Shown here one piece after another: positions 9,328-17,910 of a stretch of DNA of 64,000 nucleotides. The notes beneath the pieces are model-generated. The model searched no databases and had not been told where the DNA came from. It saw nothing but the letters and a program-made list of their open reading frames with translations. The DNA is from a virus. The stretch covers positions 62,001 through 126,000 of IMG/VR virus record IMGVR_UViG_3300035190_001334. The stretch is one strand, 5' to 3'. The number at the start of each line of letters is the position of its first letter. The stretch's first letter is position 1. Made by a program: the position numbers and the translations under genes.

Positions 9328-10572
9328 TTATGATAGCAGAGATTGTAAAGCTTCAAGTCTAGCTAAATGTGCTTCTTCGGGTGTGTTGAAACTGCCGACA
9401 CGCTTAGTTTTGTTGTTTACAGATATAACAGAGTAAAACTTGTTGTACTTAGGATACACTCCAACAGGTAATTCTCGCTCTTTTTTAGGTTTGTTAAAAA
9501 GTTCTGCAAAAGATTCATCACCATCATAATAATATTTTTCGGCTTTGATACGATGCTCTCTTGCTTCCTCTTCTGTACCAAAGTTACCTACAGAAAATGT
9601 TTTATTGTTGACTGTAATACAGGCTGTGTAAGTACCATGCCCATTTCTACTGACTCCAACGCCTTTACGCTTTTGGTTAGTTTTAGTTTTAGCTTTTGAA
9701 CGCGCAGCCTCTAATTCTTTCTTAAATTCATGTTGTCCATCCCAATATACTTTCTCAGCAAGACTTCTCACTAGACGCGCTTGCTCTTCAGTTTCGTACC
9801 TACCGAGTTCTGTAGTTTTCCCATTGTAAAAAATACTTGCTGCCCAACTTCCACTTTCAACCAAACGTACTCCTAACCCATAGATTCTGGAGTTAGCTAT
9901 ATACTTACCGTCTTTTTCTACTCCTCTTCTGTGGGTAAACAACTCATCTAATTCTGATTGTTTTTCCGCGATACCATCAATATACAATTCTTCGGCAACT
10001 TTTCGTACTTGTCTTGCTAATTCTTCTGTTCTATATTTACCAAGACAAACTTTTTTATTCGTTCCAATCTCAACCTTTATAACTACACCCCAACAATCAT
10101 CCGCGTATTTTGTTACACCAGACCCACGAACTAATCTAGCTTTTGATAACTTTAAACGTGTCTCTTCTGAAACAGCCTTACCAAAATTAGGATTTTTCTC
10201 TCCTTTATTGTTTTCCGACATCTTCTTTCTTGTATTTTCCGATATAGGAATAATTTCAGCATCAGGATTTGTAATCTTCAATACGTTATAGCATAAAGAC
10301 CAGTCCTCTACGCCATCTAAATAAGTTTGCTCTAATTGTCTAATTTCTTTTACTGTAGCGTTTTCCAAAAGTTCTACAATCTCAAAGAAGAAATTATCTT
10401 CTCCGTTTTTAGTGAAAGAAGCCTGTAGTTGCTTATTACCGTGTTTACCTCTTCTTAATCTTGATAAGTGAGTACTTTTTCTGTAATTGAGATTGTTGCT
10501 TGAACCAATGTAATATTTTCCATTGATTTTATTCGTGATTTTGTAAATTCCAGCCGATTTAGGGAAGTCCAT
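9328..10572 (-). CDS. GIY-YIG homing endonuclease with NUMOD3 and an array of AP2-like DNA-binding domains
   Basis: 414 residues. A GIY-YIG nuclease domain occupies about residues 5-95 (GIY at 8-10, YIG at 21-23, a following Arg around 31, and the conserved Glu near 64). Residues 110-150 are a NUMOD3-type segment (ENTRKKMSENNKGEKNPNFG). Four AP2-like repeats follow at roughly 155-200, 225-280, 300-350 and 365-410, each built as GV...W.A.I..N.K...LG.(Y/F).TEEEA...R. Homing endonucleases of this type cut intron-less or gene-less alleles and bind long targets through the repeat array. The gene is free-standing between the major capsid gene and the connector genes and is preceded by a terminator. 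It is likely a selfish insertion. Confidence 0.9.
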   Translation of the reverse strand: MDFPKSAGIYKITNKINGKYYIGSSNNLNYRKSTHLSRLRRGKHGNKQLQASFTKNGEDNFFFEIVELLENATVKEIRQLEQTYLDGVEDWSLCYNVLKITNPDAEIIPISENTRKKMSENNKGEKNPNFGKAVSEETRLKLSKARLVRGSGVTKYADDCWGVVIKVEIGTNKKVCLGKYRTEELARQVRKVAEELYIDGIAEKQSELDELFTHRRGVEKDGKYIANSRIYGLGVRLVESGSWAASIFYNGKTTELGRYETEEQARLVRSLAEKVYWDGQHEFKKELEAARSKAKTKTNQKRKGVGVSRNGHGTYTACITVNNKTFSVGNFGTEEEAREHRIKAEKYYYDGDESFAELFNKPKKERELPVGVYPKYNKFYSVISVNNKTKRVGSFNTPEEAHLARLEALQSLLS

Positions 10573-10673
10573 AATTTTGTAATAAGGATATTAAGGATAA
10601 AAGAAAAAAGTGGGAGGCAGTCCTTAAGCTGTTTTCGTATTGCAATTACTATCCCACATAACTATAATAACAA

Positions 10674-10710
10674 AAATCTCTCCCTAAACAATATGTCTAA
10701 GGAGAGATTT
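10674..10710 (-). terminator. Rho-independent terminator after the major capsid gene
   Basis: A perfect 10-bp stem, AAATCTCTCC pairing with GGAGAGATTT, with a 17-base loop. On the minus strand the stem is followed by a run of T (complement of the A-run at 10672-10676). It lies just downstream of the capsid gene and upstream of the homing endonuclease, so it would separate strong capsid transcription from the genes beyond. Confidence 0.75.
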
Positions 10711-10734
10711 AATTTTAACTAATTAGCATTAGTA

Positions 10735-11982
10735 TTAGGAGATGACAGTTAAACCGTCAGCAGGGTTGAAAGTGGTAAATTCCGCAAGATTTACTGAACT
10801 TTCCAAGTTAGCCAATTTAGCAAATTTACGTGCGCTTCCAGTGCGACCAATAGTAGGAGCCGCAACCAACTGCATACTTGCAGTGTTGGTGATGGAAAGA
10901 GGTGGGTCGCCAGCTTTGGTGTACGTGTTGACGTAGATACCTGCTTTTCCTCCGTTCTCAAGAGTTCCGCCAAGAATACGATTAAACTGACCTTGACGAC
11001 TTAGGAATACTACAGTACCTTCATCAAGTACACGAGTAGGAACTGACTTGCCTTCATTGTCTGTTAGTTCTACATAGTCGTCAACTAAGACGAACTTAGG
11101 TAAAAATCTGCGAGTTAGAACTTCATTAACTTGGTCAATAGAAGGAGTACCAGTAATAACGTTACCGATAACATTAGCTGCAACTACAGCTTCCTTAACC
11201 GACTTACAACGAACCATATTCAAAAGAAGACGTTCGCTAATTGCAATTTCGTCAGCAGGGAACCCGTTAACCCACTTGTAGTTAGAGTGCATATCTACAA
11301 GGTCTTGTAAAGGGTCAGCAGTTTCGTGCTGAGTCCAGTCGCGCTTGAGAGAGTCAACAGTTTCAGTTCCGTTGTAATCCGTTTGATATACGGGCTGAGG
11401 GAACATATTTCTGCGAACAGGCTGAGCTTTTAACCAATTTAACGAAACGTTCAGACCTGTACGACGGTCGGTATACGCCATTTTACCAGTTTGTAGAGTC
11501 TGCCAAGCAAGATAGTCAATCAAATTGATGTGACCACGAACAAGAGAAGCTACAGAACCAAAAATGACCTTAGCCAATTCGTTATCTTGCCCTAACTGCA
11601 CTTTACCTTCAGAAACTTGAATATTCTGAATGGTGATGTTGCGTAACTTAGCGATTTCGCTAACTTCTTGCATACGCCACTGCGTATCTTCATCCCAGTG
11701 ATACGAAATCGCTGCTTTGAAGTTACGAGCTTGAATGCGAGAGAAGTCGCCTTTTTTCGCTTCAGGATAATCCTGACCAGTTGCAACAAGAGACGCAATG
11801 GGGTCTGTGGTTGTCCCAAGATAAGCAAGCCAATCACGACCTGTCTTTTCAATCAAGGGAACATAAGTGTTGAGAACTTTGCTGCGTTCTTTGGTCTGAC
11901 GAAGGGTATTGTTGATAACCAAGTCCGCCGCCTTAGCAGCGCGTGCTTCTTTTAAAAAGCTTTCAATAGGGGACATTGCCAT
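10735..11982 (-). CDS. Major capsid protein, lambda gpE-like family
   Basis: 415 residues with the layout of the lambda E capsid family (HK97 fold). The N-terminal arm is helical, the sequence YTDRRTGLNVSLNW leads into the central domain, and a late region NIGRTGSARKFAKLAN-like ends near the C-terminus. The usual family length is 340-420 residues. The motif NLAEF at 398-402 leaves a 13-residue tail and matches the A-x-F motif proposed here as a protease site. The gene sits between the decoration-like protein and the connector block and is followed by a strong terminator. Note: the quoted late region reads PTIGRTGSARKFAKLAN in the translation. Confidence 0.8.
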   Translation of the reverse strand: MAMSPIESFLKEARAAKAADLVINNTLRQTKERSKVLNTYVPLIEKTGRDWLAYLGTTTDPIASLVATGQDYPEAKKGDFSRIQARNFKAAISYHWDEDTQWRMQEVSEIAKLRNITIQNIQVSEGKVQLGQDNELAKVIFGSVASLVRGHINLIDYLAWQTLQTGKMAYTDRRTGLNVSLNWLKAQPVRRNMFPQPVYQTDYNGTETVDSLKRDWTQHETADPLQDLVDMHSNYKWVNGFPADEIAISERLLLNMVRCKSVKEAVVAANVIGNVITGTPSIDQVNEVLTRRFLPKFVLVDDYVELTDNEGKSVPTRVLDEGTVVFLSRQGQFNRILGGTLENGGKAGIYVNTYTKAGDPPLSITNTASMQLVAAPTIGRTGSARKFAKLANLESSVNLAEFTTFNPADGLTVIS

Positions 11983-11998
11983 TTTTTATATTTCTCCG

Positions 11999-12907
11999 TT
12001 ATTTGTTGAAGTATGGTTTAATGTGCAAGTGCAAACCAAACAAACGCTTCAATTGACGGTCAATGTAGGGCAGATTGTTTTGATAGATACCAGCAATTTC
12101 ACTGATAACTGCAAAATGGCGCACAGGCTCGTTGGTTAGGTCTACAGGGTCAGGATACAAACCGAGAACTTCTTCAACGTTAATACCGACAATAGTGTTG
12201 ATAGGTAGAGCTTGAGCAGCGTTAGCAGCCAAAGTCACCGAACGAACACCAGTGGTAGCATTTTCAGCACCGATTGCGAGAATCGTACCTAAAGGAGTGA
12301 GATTATCACCTAAGTAACCAGCTTCAGTAGTTTCGACAACAACTTGACCAGCAGCACCAGAGGTAGTGAAGTACACATCATAGCTGTCGTTAGCGTAGAT
12401 AGTAGCTACAGCAGTAGAACCAACTTGAGCGAAGGTAATGCCAGCAGCCAACAGAGCAGCAGCGTTAGCGGTCGCGAAATCAGCAGCAGCACCAGCACCA
12501 GTTTGAGTAGCTCCTACAGTTGCCGAGTAAGTCACACCACCAATCTTGGCAGTAATAACATCACTAGTAGCAAAAGTGCCAACAAACTTGATTCGAGCGA
12601 AACAGTGCTTAGCGTACAGTACATCGCCAACCTTAAATTGAGAACAAGGGGTCTTCAATGAGATAGTGGGAGAGTTAGTAGCGGTCGCAGCGTTTAAGCG
12701 AGTGCGAGGAAGAAAACGGGCAACTCTTTCGCCAGAAGTGCCAGTAGTAGCGATGAAGCTACCTTCAGGAACTGCGGCAATCCCTTCAGAGTTGAGTTGA
12801 ATATCGGCACTCTTAATTTCAACACCATCAATTGCAACTTTCTTAGCTGCGGCGTTGAAAATGATTGCCTTACCGTTACGGATATATTTTTGAGTTGTTA
12901 AATACAT
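11999..12907 (-). CDS. Probable capsid decoration protein
   Basis: 302 residues, Ala/Thr/Val-rich and beta-patterned, with almost no charged clusters. It lies 16 bp upstream of the major capsid gene and downstream of the scaffold-like gene, the place occupied by head decoration proteins (lambda gpD position). The central part (IGGVTYSATVGATQTGAGAA and on) looks like an inserted immunoglobulin-like or carbohydrate-contact domain. No family signature was seen, so the role is inferred from order and composition. Confidence 0.5.
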   Translation of the reverse strand: MYLTTQKYIRNGKAIIFNAAAKKVAIDGVEIKSADIQLNSEGIAAVPEGSFIATTGTSGERVARFLPRTRLNAATATNSPTISLKTPCSQFKVGDVLYAKHCFARIKFVGTFATSDVITAKIGGVTYSATVGATQTGAGAAADFATANAAALLAAGITFAQVGSTAVATIYANDSYDVYFTTSGAAGQVVVETTEAGYLGDNLTPLGTILAIGAENATTGVRSVTLAANAAQALPINTIVGINVEEVLGLYPDPVDLTNEPVRHFAVISEIAGIYQNNLPYIDRQLKRLFGLHLHIKPYFNK

Positions 12908-12922
12908 TGTGTTTTTTGCTCC

Positions 12923-13834
12923 TTATAGTCCGAAATCCAGACCCATAGCAATCAAGTCGCCCTTAGCAGCTTCTTCAAGGCTAGATGAGAAATTAGCAGT
13001 TGCAACTTCTTCAGCGCTAACAGAGAAGTCAGTGAACTGAGTCACATTAGCAACATTACGCAATAGAGAGTAAGCAAACTCCGACATATTGAGTTGTTCT
13101 TGCAAATCACGCGCACCGTTAGTTTGAGCGATACCAGTAAACTGAGCAACTCGTTGGCGAGGGTCAGAGAAGTTACCGATAAGAGCTTCCTTCATTGCAG
13201 GGGTGATAACACCGTCAACAACGTCTTGACTAACACGGGCGTTCAAATCGGTCAGTGCTTGAGATAATTGTGCTTCAAAGTTAGCTTGAGAGAATTGGGC
13301 TTCAAGAGCTTCTTTTTCTGCACGAAGTTTTTGGATTTCGCTAACTACTGTCTTATTGAAATTAGCTTGAATTGCTGGGTTGTATGCCGCAGCGTAATTA
13401 GCAGCGTCTTCAGTCATAGGTTCTTCTGCGCCTCCTTCAGCGCCTTCTGTTGCGTATTGTGCTTCTAGAGCTTGGCGGTCTTGTTCTAACACTCCATCAG
13501 CAACTTCGATAAGTTTATCCAAGTCTTCTTCGGTAGCATCAGGGAATGCAGAAATCATTGCTTCCAAATCTTCGACATTATCAACGATGTTTTCGCCACT
13601 AATGTAGCCAGTTACATCTTCTTCGCTTAATCCAGTTGCCTGAACGAGAGCTTGAATACCAGCACTGATTGCAGGGGAAGTATCCTCTGGGTCAGTAATT
13701 AGGTCAGCAAACTGAGCTTCAATAAGGTCAAGCAAGAGTTCGCCAAAAGCATTGGTTGGATTGAGTTCGGTCGCTTGACCTTCTCCTTCTATACCAGCGT
13801 CCTGAGCGCCTAAATCTTGTTGTTCTTCATCCAT
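12923..13834 (-). CDS. Scaffold-like protein
   Basis: 303 residues, very acidic in the N-terminal half. Residues about 155-205 form a predicted coiled coil (SEIQKLRAEKEALEAQFSQ). Acidic, helical scaffolds encoded just before the capsid gene guide shell assembly and are degraded by the prohead protease. The sequence contains an unusual number of A-(N/Q)-F sites, at residues 40-42, 157-159, 179-181, 184-186, 230-232 and 280-282. That fits a substrate meant to be cut into small pieces. A terminator-like hairpin precedes the gene. Confidence 0.6.
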   Translation of the reverse strand: MDEEQQDLGAQDAGIEGEGQATELNPTNAFGELLLDLIEAQFADLITDPEDTSPAISAGIQALVQATGLSEEDVTGYISGENIVDNVEDLEAMISAFPDATEEDLDKLIEVADGVLEQDRQALEAQYATEGAEGGAEEPMTEDAANYAAAYNPAIQANFNKTVVSEIQKLRAEKEALEAQFSQANFEAQLSQALTDLNARVSQDVVDGVITPAMKEALIGNFSDPRQRVAQFTGIAQTNGARDLQEQLNMSEFAYSLLRNVANVTQFTDFSVSAEEVATANFSSSLEEAAKGDLIAMGLDFGL

Positions 13835-13864
13835 TTTTATTATTTTCGTTTTTAGGATTAAAAC

Positions 13865-13900
13865 AATAATGCCACACTAATTTCTCAGCATGGCATTATT
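13865..13900 (-). terminator. Terminator or attenuator hairpin between the packaged-protein genes and the scaffold gene
   Basis: AATAATGCCA (13865-13874) pairs perfectly with TGGCATTATT (13891-13900). On the minus strand it is followed by GTTTTAAT, a short T-rich tail. It lies in the 99-bp gap upstream of the scaffold gene, so it may limit read-through from the glycine-rich protein genes. Confidence 0.5.
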
Positions 13901-13933
13901 TATGGCTTTTTCCCGTAACTGACGTAATGACTG

Positions 13934-15607
13934 CTATTCGATTTCTATAGAGCGTGGAACTGTGTTGGGATTCTTGAATGCGTCTGGATTATCCTTGCGA
14001 CGACTCTGTAAACGTTGGTTAGCTTGATAACGATTGACACCAGCGCCAGCAACTGAACCAACTCCACGACCTACACCAGCACCTAATCCAGTCATACCAA
14101 GTACTTTACCTGCACGACCGACCAAACCTGTGCTTCTTCGTTGCTCTTCTGTTTCATTGATACCAGAACCTTCAAGAGCGCCTAGACCCGCACCAACAGC
14201 AGTACCGACATTAGCGGCATTGATTTGAGGAGATAGATTGCCAAAACGATTTGCAGCACCTCTAGCAACTTTTTGAGCGCCATTAACTAAACCAGTAGGA
14301 ATGATGCCAAACGATGCAGACTTACGGATGCTTTTGCTATAACGAGCTTCGTTTTCTTGTTTCTTTTGTGCCAATTTAGCAGCAAGTAGACCACCACCAG
14401 CAAGTGCAGTACCTCCAACACCGATTGCAGCATATTTAGCTGCCTTATCCGTGTCAAGAACTTTAGCTACAGAGTTAAGCGCATCATGAGTACCTACAGC
14501 CGCTTTAGCAGCCCCATAGTTAACTTTGTCTGCAATACCAAAAGGAAGACTTGCGACAATACGATTACCAGTCACAGAAGCTAAATTACCTCCACCAGCC
14601 TTAGTCGCAGCTTTACGAACCACTTTAGCTGCGGGTTGTGTGATTAATTTGCCAGCAGATACAAGACCTTTATTAATTTGGTCGCCAATGCCAAAATTAG
14701 CTTCTTGTTGACGTTTGAGGAAGTTTGCTGATTTGCGGATTTCTTTATTGAAGTACTTGCCTACTGGCTTGCCCGATTCAATCATCGAGTTGATTTCTTT
14801 TACCCCCATACTTGCAGGTACTTTAGGGTCGCGCAATTTCTTTTTCTGCATCTTGCCGCGCAAAGTTGACTCTAAGCTGACGACTCCAGTATTGTTTTGA
14901 GGGATATATGTGCTTCCGTGTTGGATTAGGCGTTGAATTGTAGCTGGGTCTTGGAAATTTGCTGATTTGCGAATCATTTTACTTAACTCTGTAGTTGAAT
15001 TTACGTTTACTGTGTTTGGTGGGATACCTCCACCTGCTTCTTTTTTCATTCTGACTTTACCAAGCAAACTACCAAAAAATTGCTTAGTAGTTTCTATATC
15101 TTGTTTACCTTTGTTAATAGCTTGGTCAATCAACGGTGTTGGCTCAGGTCGTGTAGATTGACGTAGTAGTTCTTCCGCCATCCTAGCTTCTCTTTGGTCA
15201 AGATTCGGAGCTACAACCTCTTGCACTTTATTTTTTACAGCTTCAACTTCCTTACCAACTCTATTAGCAGCTTTACGAACGCCTCTAGGATTTGCAGCTT
15301 CGTGTTGAGCTACAACAGCCTCTCGTCTTCGTAATTCTAGTTCAGGAGCCACAGCAGCTTTATAACGATTTACACCATATCCAGCCCCAGCACCAAGTCC
15401 AGCACCGACAGTAGAGCTTGTCAGCACCTTACCTAAACGATTACCGACATTAGTAGCTCTCTTTTCTGCATCTGATTCAAATATGCCAGCACCTTGTAAT
15501 AGTCCAAGTCCACCGCCCACACCAGCACCAATTTTCACTGCATTAGGTATGGCAGAAAGAAGTGAGGGAGCGAAGCTGGCTGATTTTCGTAGTAGTTTTT
15601 TAGTCAT
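13934..15607 (-). CDS. Glycine-zipper polyprotein-like virion protein with repeated RKSA(S/N)F motifs
   Basis: 557 residues with a modular build. RKSASF or RKSANF occurs four times (F at 12, 218, 296 and 433) and EANFG once (F at 305). Residues 24-83 and 466-528 are two copies of one glycine-zipper module, with the shape GAG.G..GL..G.GI.E...R.T...GR.GKVL...G.GAG.G.G. Residues 391-412 are a further hydrophobic segment. Glycine zippers insert in membranes, which suits proteins ejected ahead of phage DNA. The repeated motif may be where the prohead protease separates the modules. It is in the head block, downstream of the protease gene. Function is inferred; the internal repeats are seen directly. 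Confidence 0.6.
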   Translation of the reverse strand: MTKKLLRKSASFAPSLLSAIPNAVKIGAGVGGGLGLLQGAGIFESDAEKRATNVGNRLGKVLTSSTVGAGLGAGAGYGVNRYKAAVAPELELRRREAVVAQHEAANPRGVRKAANRVGKEVEAVKNKVQEVVAPNLDQREARMAEELLRQSTRPEPTPLIDQAINKGKQDIETTKQFFGSLLGKVRMKKEAGGGIPPNTVNVNSTTELSKMIRKSANFQDPATIQRLIQHGSTYIPQNNTGVVSLESTLRGKMQKKKLRDPKVPASMGVKEINSMIESGKPVGKYFNKEIRKSANFLKRQQEANFGIGDQINKGLVSAGKLITQPAAKVVRKAATKAGGGNLASVTGNRIVASLPFGIADKVNYGAAKAAVGTHDALNSVAKVLDTDKAAKYAAIGVGGTALAGGGLLAAKLAQKKQENEARYSKSIRKSASFGIIPTGLVNGAQKVARGAANRFGNLSPQINAANVGTAVGAGLGALEGSGINETEEQRRSTGLVGRAGKVLGMTGLGAGVGRGVGSVAGAGVNRYQANQRLQSRRKDNPDAFKNPNTVPRSIEIE

Positions 15608-15609
15608 GG

Positions 15610-16971
15610 TTATCCTTGGTATCTATTGCGTCCAGATTCTCTCAAAATCTTGGTTGCATGGTAAAGTCTAGAATTGTCTTGCTGACCAGTTAAAGATTGA
15701 GGAATAGCTGTAGGTGCTTGGTAGTCATTGTAACTACCGATTGACCTTGGTGAGTAACCTACTTCTTCTCCTGTTAAAGATTGGGGGATGCCTACAGGAG
15801 ATTGATAATCGCCGTTCCATTGAGGAGGAAGTGGCAGTCTTTCGGAAATTTTATCGCGTAAATACTTACCGCTTTTTAAACCATATTCTTTGGCTTGACC
15901 ACCGTAACCTTCAGCTTGTTGGCGTAAGCCTTCAAAGTCAATATCAGGTGTTTCGCCCTTCAAAGCCTTGTAAGCAAGCAAACCACCACCAGCTAAACCA
16001 GCAAGACCTGCTCCAGCACCCAGACGTTGTTTAACGGAAGAGCCTTTAATTGCATCAATAACACCAAACTCAGCTACAGCTTGAATATATGCACGTTTGA
16101 ATTGAATATAAGTAGAATTATGTTTACGTGTGAATTTTGTCATGTTTTTGTTGTTTTTGTTAAAGTGAGAACCTAGTAAATAAGATGTAGCACCTGCCGA
16201 AGCAAGACCACCTCCTACAATACCCAAACCTGTTAAAGCGGCATTTTTAGTATTTTCGCGATTCAGATTATTTAAGTCATTATAGTACCGATTTTCGGTC
16301 TTTTCTTGTTCGCTGTTGGATAATCTTTTATATTTTTTTGAAGGCTCTATTCTGTTTTTGAATCGGTCTACTTTATTGAGGGCATTGTCATATTCTGTGT
16401 CTTTATTGGGTTGTAAAGAGGCTACAAGATTACCTCCAGCTAACCCGCCTAATACTCCAGAACCAATTATATTTTTATATTCGACGTATTTAGTTAGTTC
16501 TTCTGGAGATAAGTCTTGAACGTTATCAGGTAAAGAAAAGAAATTAGCGAAATGTTGTTTGTCGCCACTGAAATCGTTGTTAAGACCGTAACCTAATCCT
16601 ATAGCACCTCCAACTGCGCCAGCACCTAAAGTGCCAACACCGATGCCTTTAGCTTTATTAAGCCATCTGCTAACTTCTGCATCTGATTCTCTATTGCGAG
16701 TCGAGTCACCAATAACTCTATCTCTCTGAACTCTGAGCTTTTGTAGCTCTCTTATTTTTTGTTTCTCTGGTAGGTTGCTTTCTAAGAGTGCGCGAGATTG
16801 TTGGTCGTAGTCTACATTTGCATCAGACTCTCTACCTAAAGAACGAGCTTTACTTCGATAATAAGCATCTTCTCCCCACTTGTTACCGATATATTTACCA
16901 ATAACTCCGCCACCAAGAGCTAATCCTGCCCCTGCGCCAACTCCACCTAATGCGTAATCTTCAAAGTCCAT
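15610..16971 (-). CDS. Multi-pass glycine-rich virion protein
   Basis: 453 residues with five glycine/alanine-rich hydrophobic segments at about 8-28, 110-130, 168-186, 244-267 and 314-336, separated by charged linkers. The motif QHFANF (F at 144) lies after the second segment and VAEFG (F at 302) before the fifth. Near the C-terminus a 13-residue unit is repeated: YQSPVGIPQSLTG at 389-401 and YQAPTAIPQSLTG at 417-429. The gene ends two bases before the next one. It is probably an inner virion or ejection protein that forms or lines a membrane passage. The exact role is unknown. Confidence 0.55.
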   Translation of the reverse strand: MDFEDYALGGVGAGAGLALGGGVIGKYIGNKWGEDAYYRSKARSLGRESDANVDYDQQSRALLESNLPEKQKIRELQKLRVQRDRVIGDSTRNRESDAEVSRWLNKAKGIGVGTLGAGAVGGAIGLGYGLNNDFSGDKQHFANFFSLPDNVQDLSPEELTKYVEYKNIIGSGVLGGLAGGNLVASLQPNKDTEYDNALNKVDRFKNRIEPSKKYKRLSNSEQEKTENRYYNDLNNLNRENTKNAALTGLGIVGGGLASAGATSYLLGSHFNKNNKNMTKFTRKHNSTYIQFKRAYIQAVAEFGVIDAIKGSSVKQRLGAGAGLAGLAGGGLLAYKALKGETPDIDFEGLRQQAEGYGGQAKEYGLKSGKYLRDKISERLPLPPQWNGDYQSPVGIPQSLTGEEVGYSPRSIGSYNDYQAPTAIPQSLTGQQDNSRLYHATKILRESGRNRYQG

Positions 16972-16975
16972 AGTG

Positions 16976-17908
16976 TTATTGATACTTATTAGTTAATTGT
17001 ACATCATCAGCCTGTTTTTGTTTTCTACGCTCGTCATAAGCTTTCTTAAGTGTGTAACCACCATGAACTAGACCGATAGCATTAGCTGCTGCAACTGTTT
17101 CACCTAAACGACTTTTACCTACGTTTGGTAGTGCAGAAGGAATAGGATGTGCAGCTTGTCTTTCTATTTCTAAGCTGCGACCATGAAAGAACCCATCATC
17201 TCTACCCATTTGCTCCTCTAAAGCAGCACGACGTAAAAACGGTTTAGATAAGTCATCGACAAATTTATATTTGCCTTCTGGCTCTACCTTATAAAGCTCA
17301 CCATCTAAAGCTGCCAACCTACCACCGTCCATTGCAGCGTTAAGAGTAGAGTAGAAATTTTTCTGAGGTAATCCGAATTTATATTTGTAGGTAACAGGCT
17401 CATCGTATTCTCTTGTAATTACTAAGGAGGGGTTGACAACACCCTTTTTAGATAAACTTTCATAATTTTGCCTGATGTTCTTGTCACTAATTAAATCTTG
17501 AAAACTAGGGTATCTTGGAATGTTAGATACATCTACATCCTCACCACTGACTCCAGCAGCGTTTGCCGATAGTATTGTTGGGTGAGTGTGAGCCATTTGT
17601 AGATTCTCAAGACCTCCTAAGTTGTTGGGGTAGCCTTTTACCCAAGGAACTATTCTATCAAGTGGAATTGACGTTGAAATAGCTTCTTTACTCGGAAGAT
17701 TAATTGCATCTTTGAAAGTACGATTACCTAGTGTGTTTATGTAGTTCGCAGAAGTATAGCCGACCTCAGAATTTGGATACTTACTGACTAAACCTCGCAA
17801 ACTATTCTCTGCATGGTCTTTTAGGTTAGGGTATTCATCTACAGATTTACCTGTAAGATTTTCTAGATAGTCGTCCCAACTAATACCAAAATTTACAAAG
17901 TGTCTCAT
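16976..17908 (-). CDS. Head-module protein with JAMM-like metalloprotease motif
   Basis: 310 residues from the ATG at 17908, three bases past the previous stop; an upstream ATG at 17926 lies inside the previous gene. The protein starts MRHFVNFG, matching the shared H-F-(A/V)-N-F motif. In the middle it has AHTHPT, then 20-odd residues later YPSFQDL, the H-x-H-P ... S-x-x-D pattern of JAB/JAMM metal-dependent peptidases. The spacing is longer than in typical members and the upstream catalytic Glu is not obvious. A C-terminal alanine/glycine helix (ETVAAANAIGLVHGGYTLKK) may touch membrane. It could be a packaged enzyme or an inactive relative. Confidence 0.5.
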   Translation of the reverse strand: MRHFVNFGISWDDYLENLTGKSVDEYPNLKDHAENSLRGLVSKYPNSEVGYTSANYINTLGNRTFKDAINLPSKEAISTSIPLDRIVPWVKGYPNNLGGLENLQMAHTHPTILSANAAGVSGEDVDVSNIPRYPSFQDLISDKNIRQNYESLSKKGVVNPSLVITREYDEPVTYKYKFGLPQKNFYSTLNAAMDGGRLAALDGELYKVEPEGKYKFVDDLSKPFLRRAALEEQMGRDDGFFHGRSLEIERQAAHPIPSALPNVGKSRLGETVAAANAIGLVHGGYTLKKAYDERRKQKQADDVQLTNKYQ

Positions 17909-17910
17909 AG

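Noticed and set aside
9306-9356. N-terminal extension of the helix-hairpin-helix protein
   Set aside because: It lies within the end of the GIY-YIG gene and reads as unlikely sequence; the ATG at 9305 is preferred.
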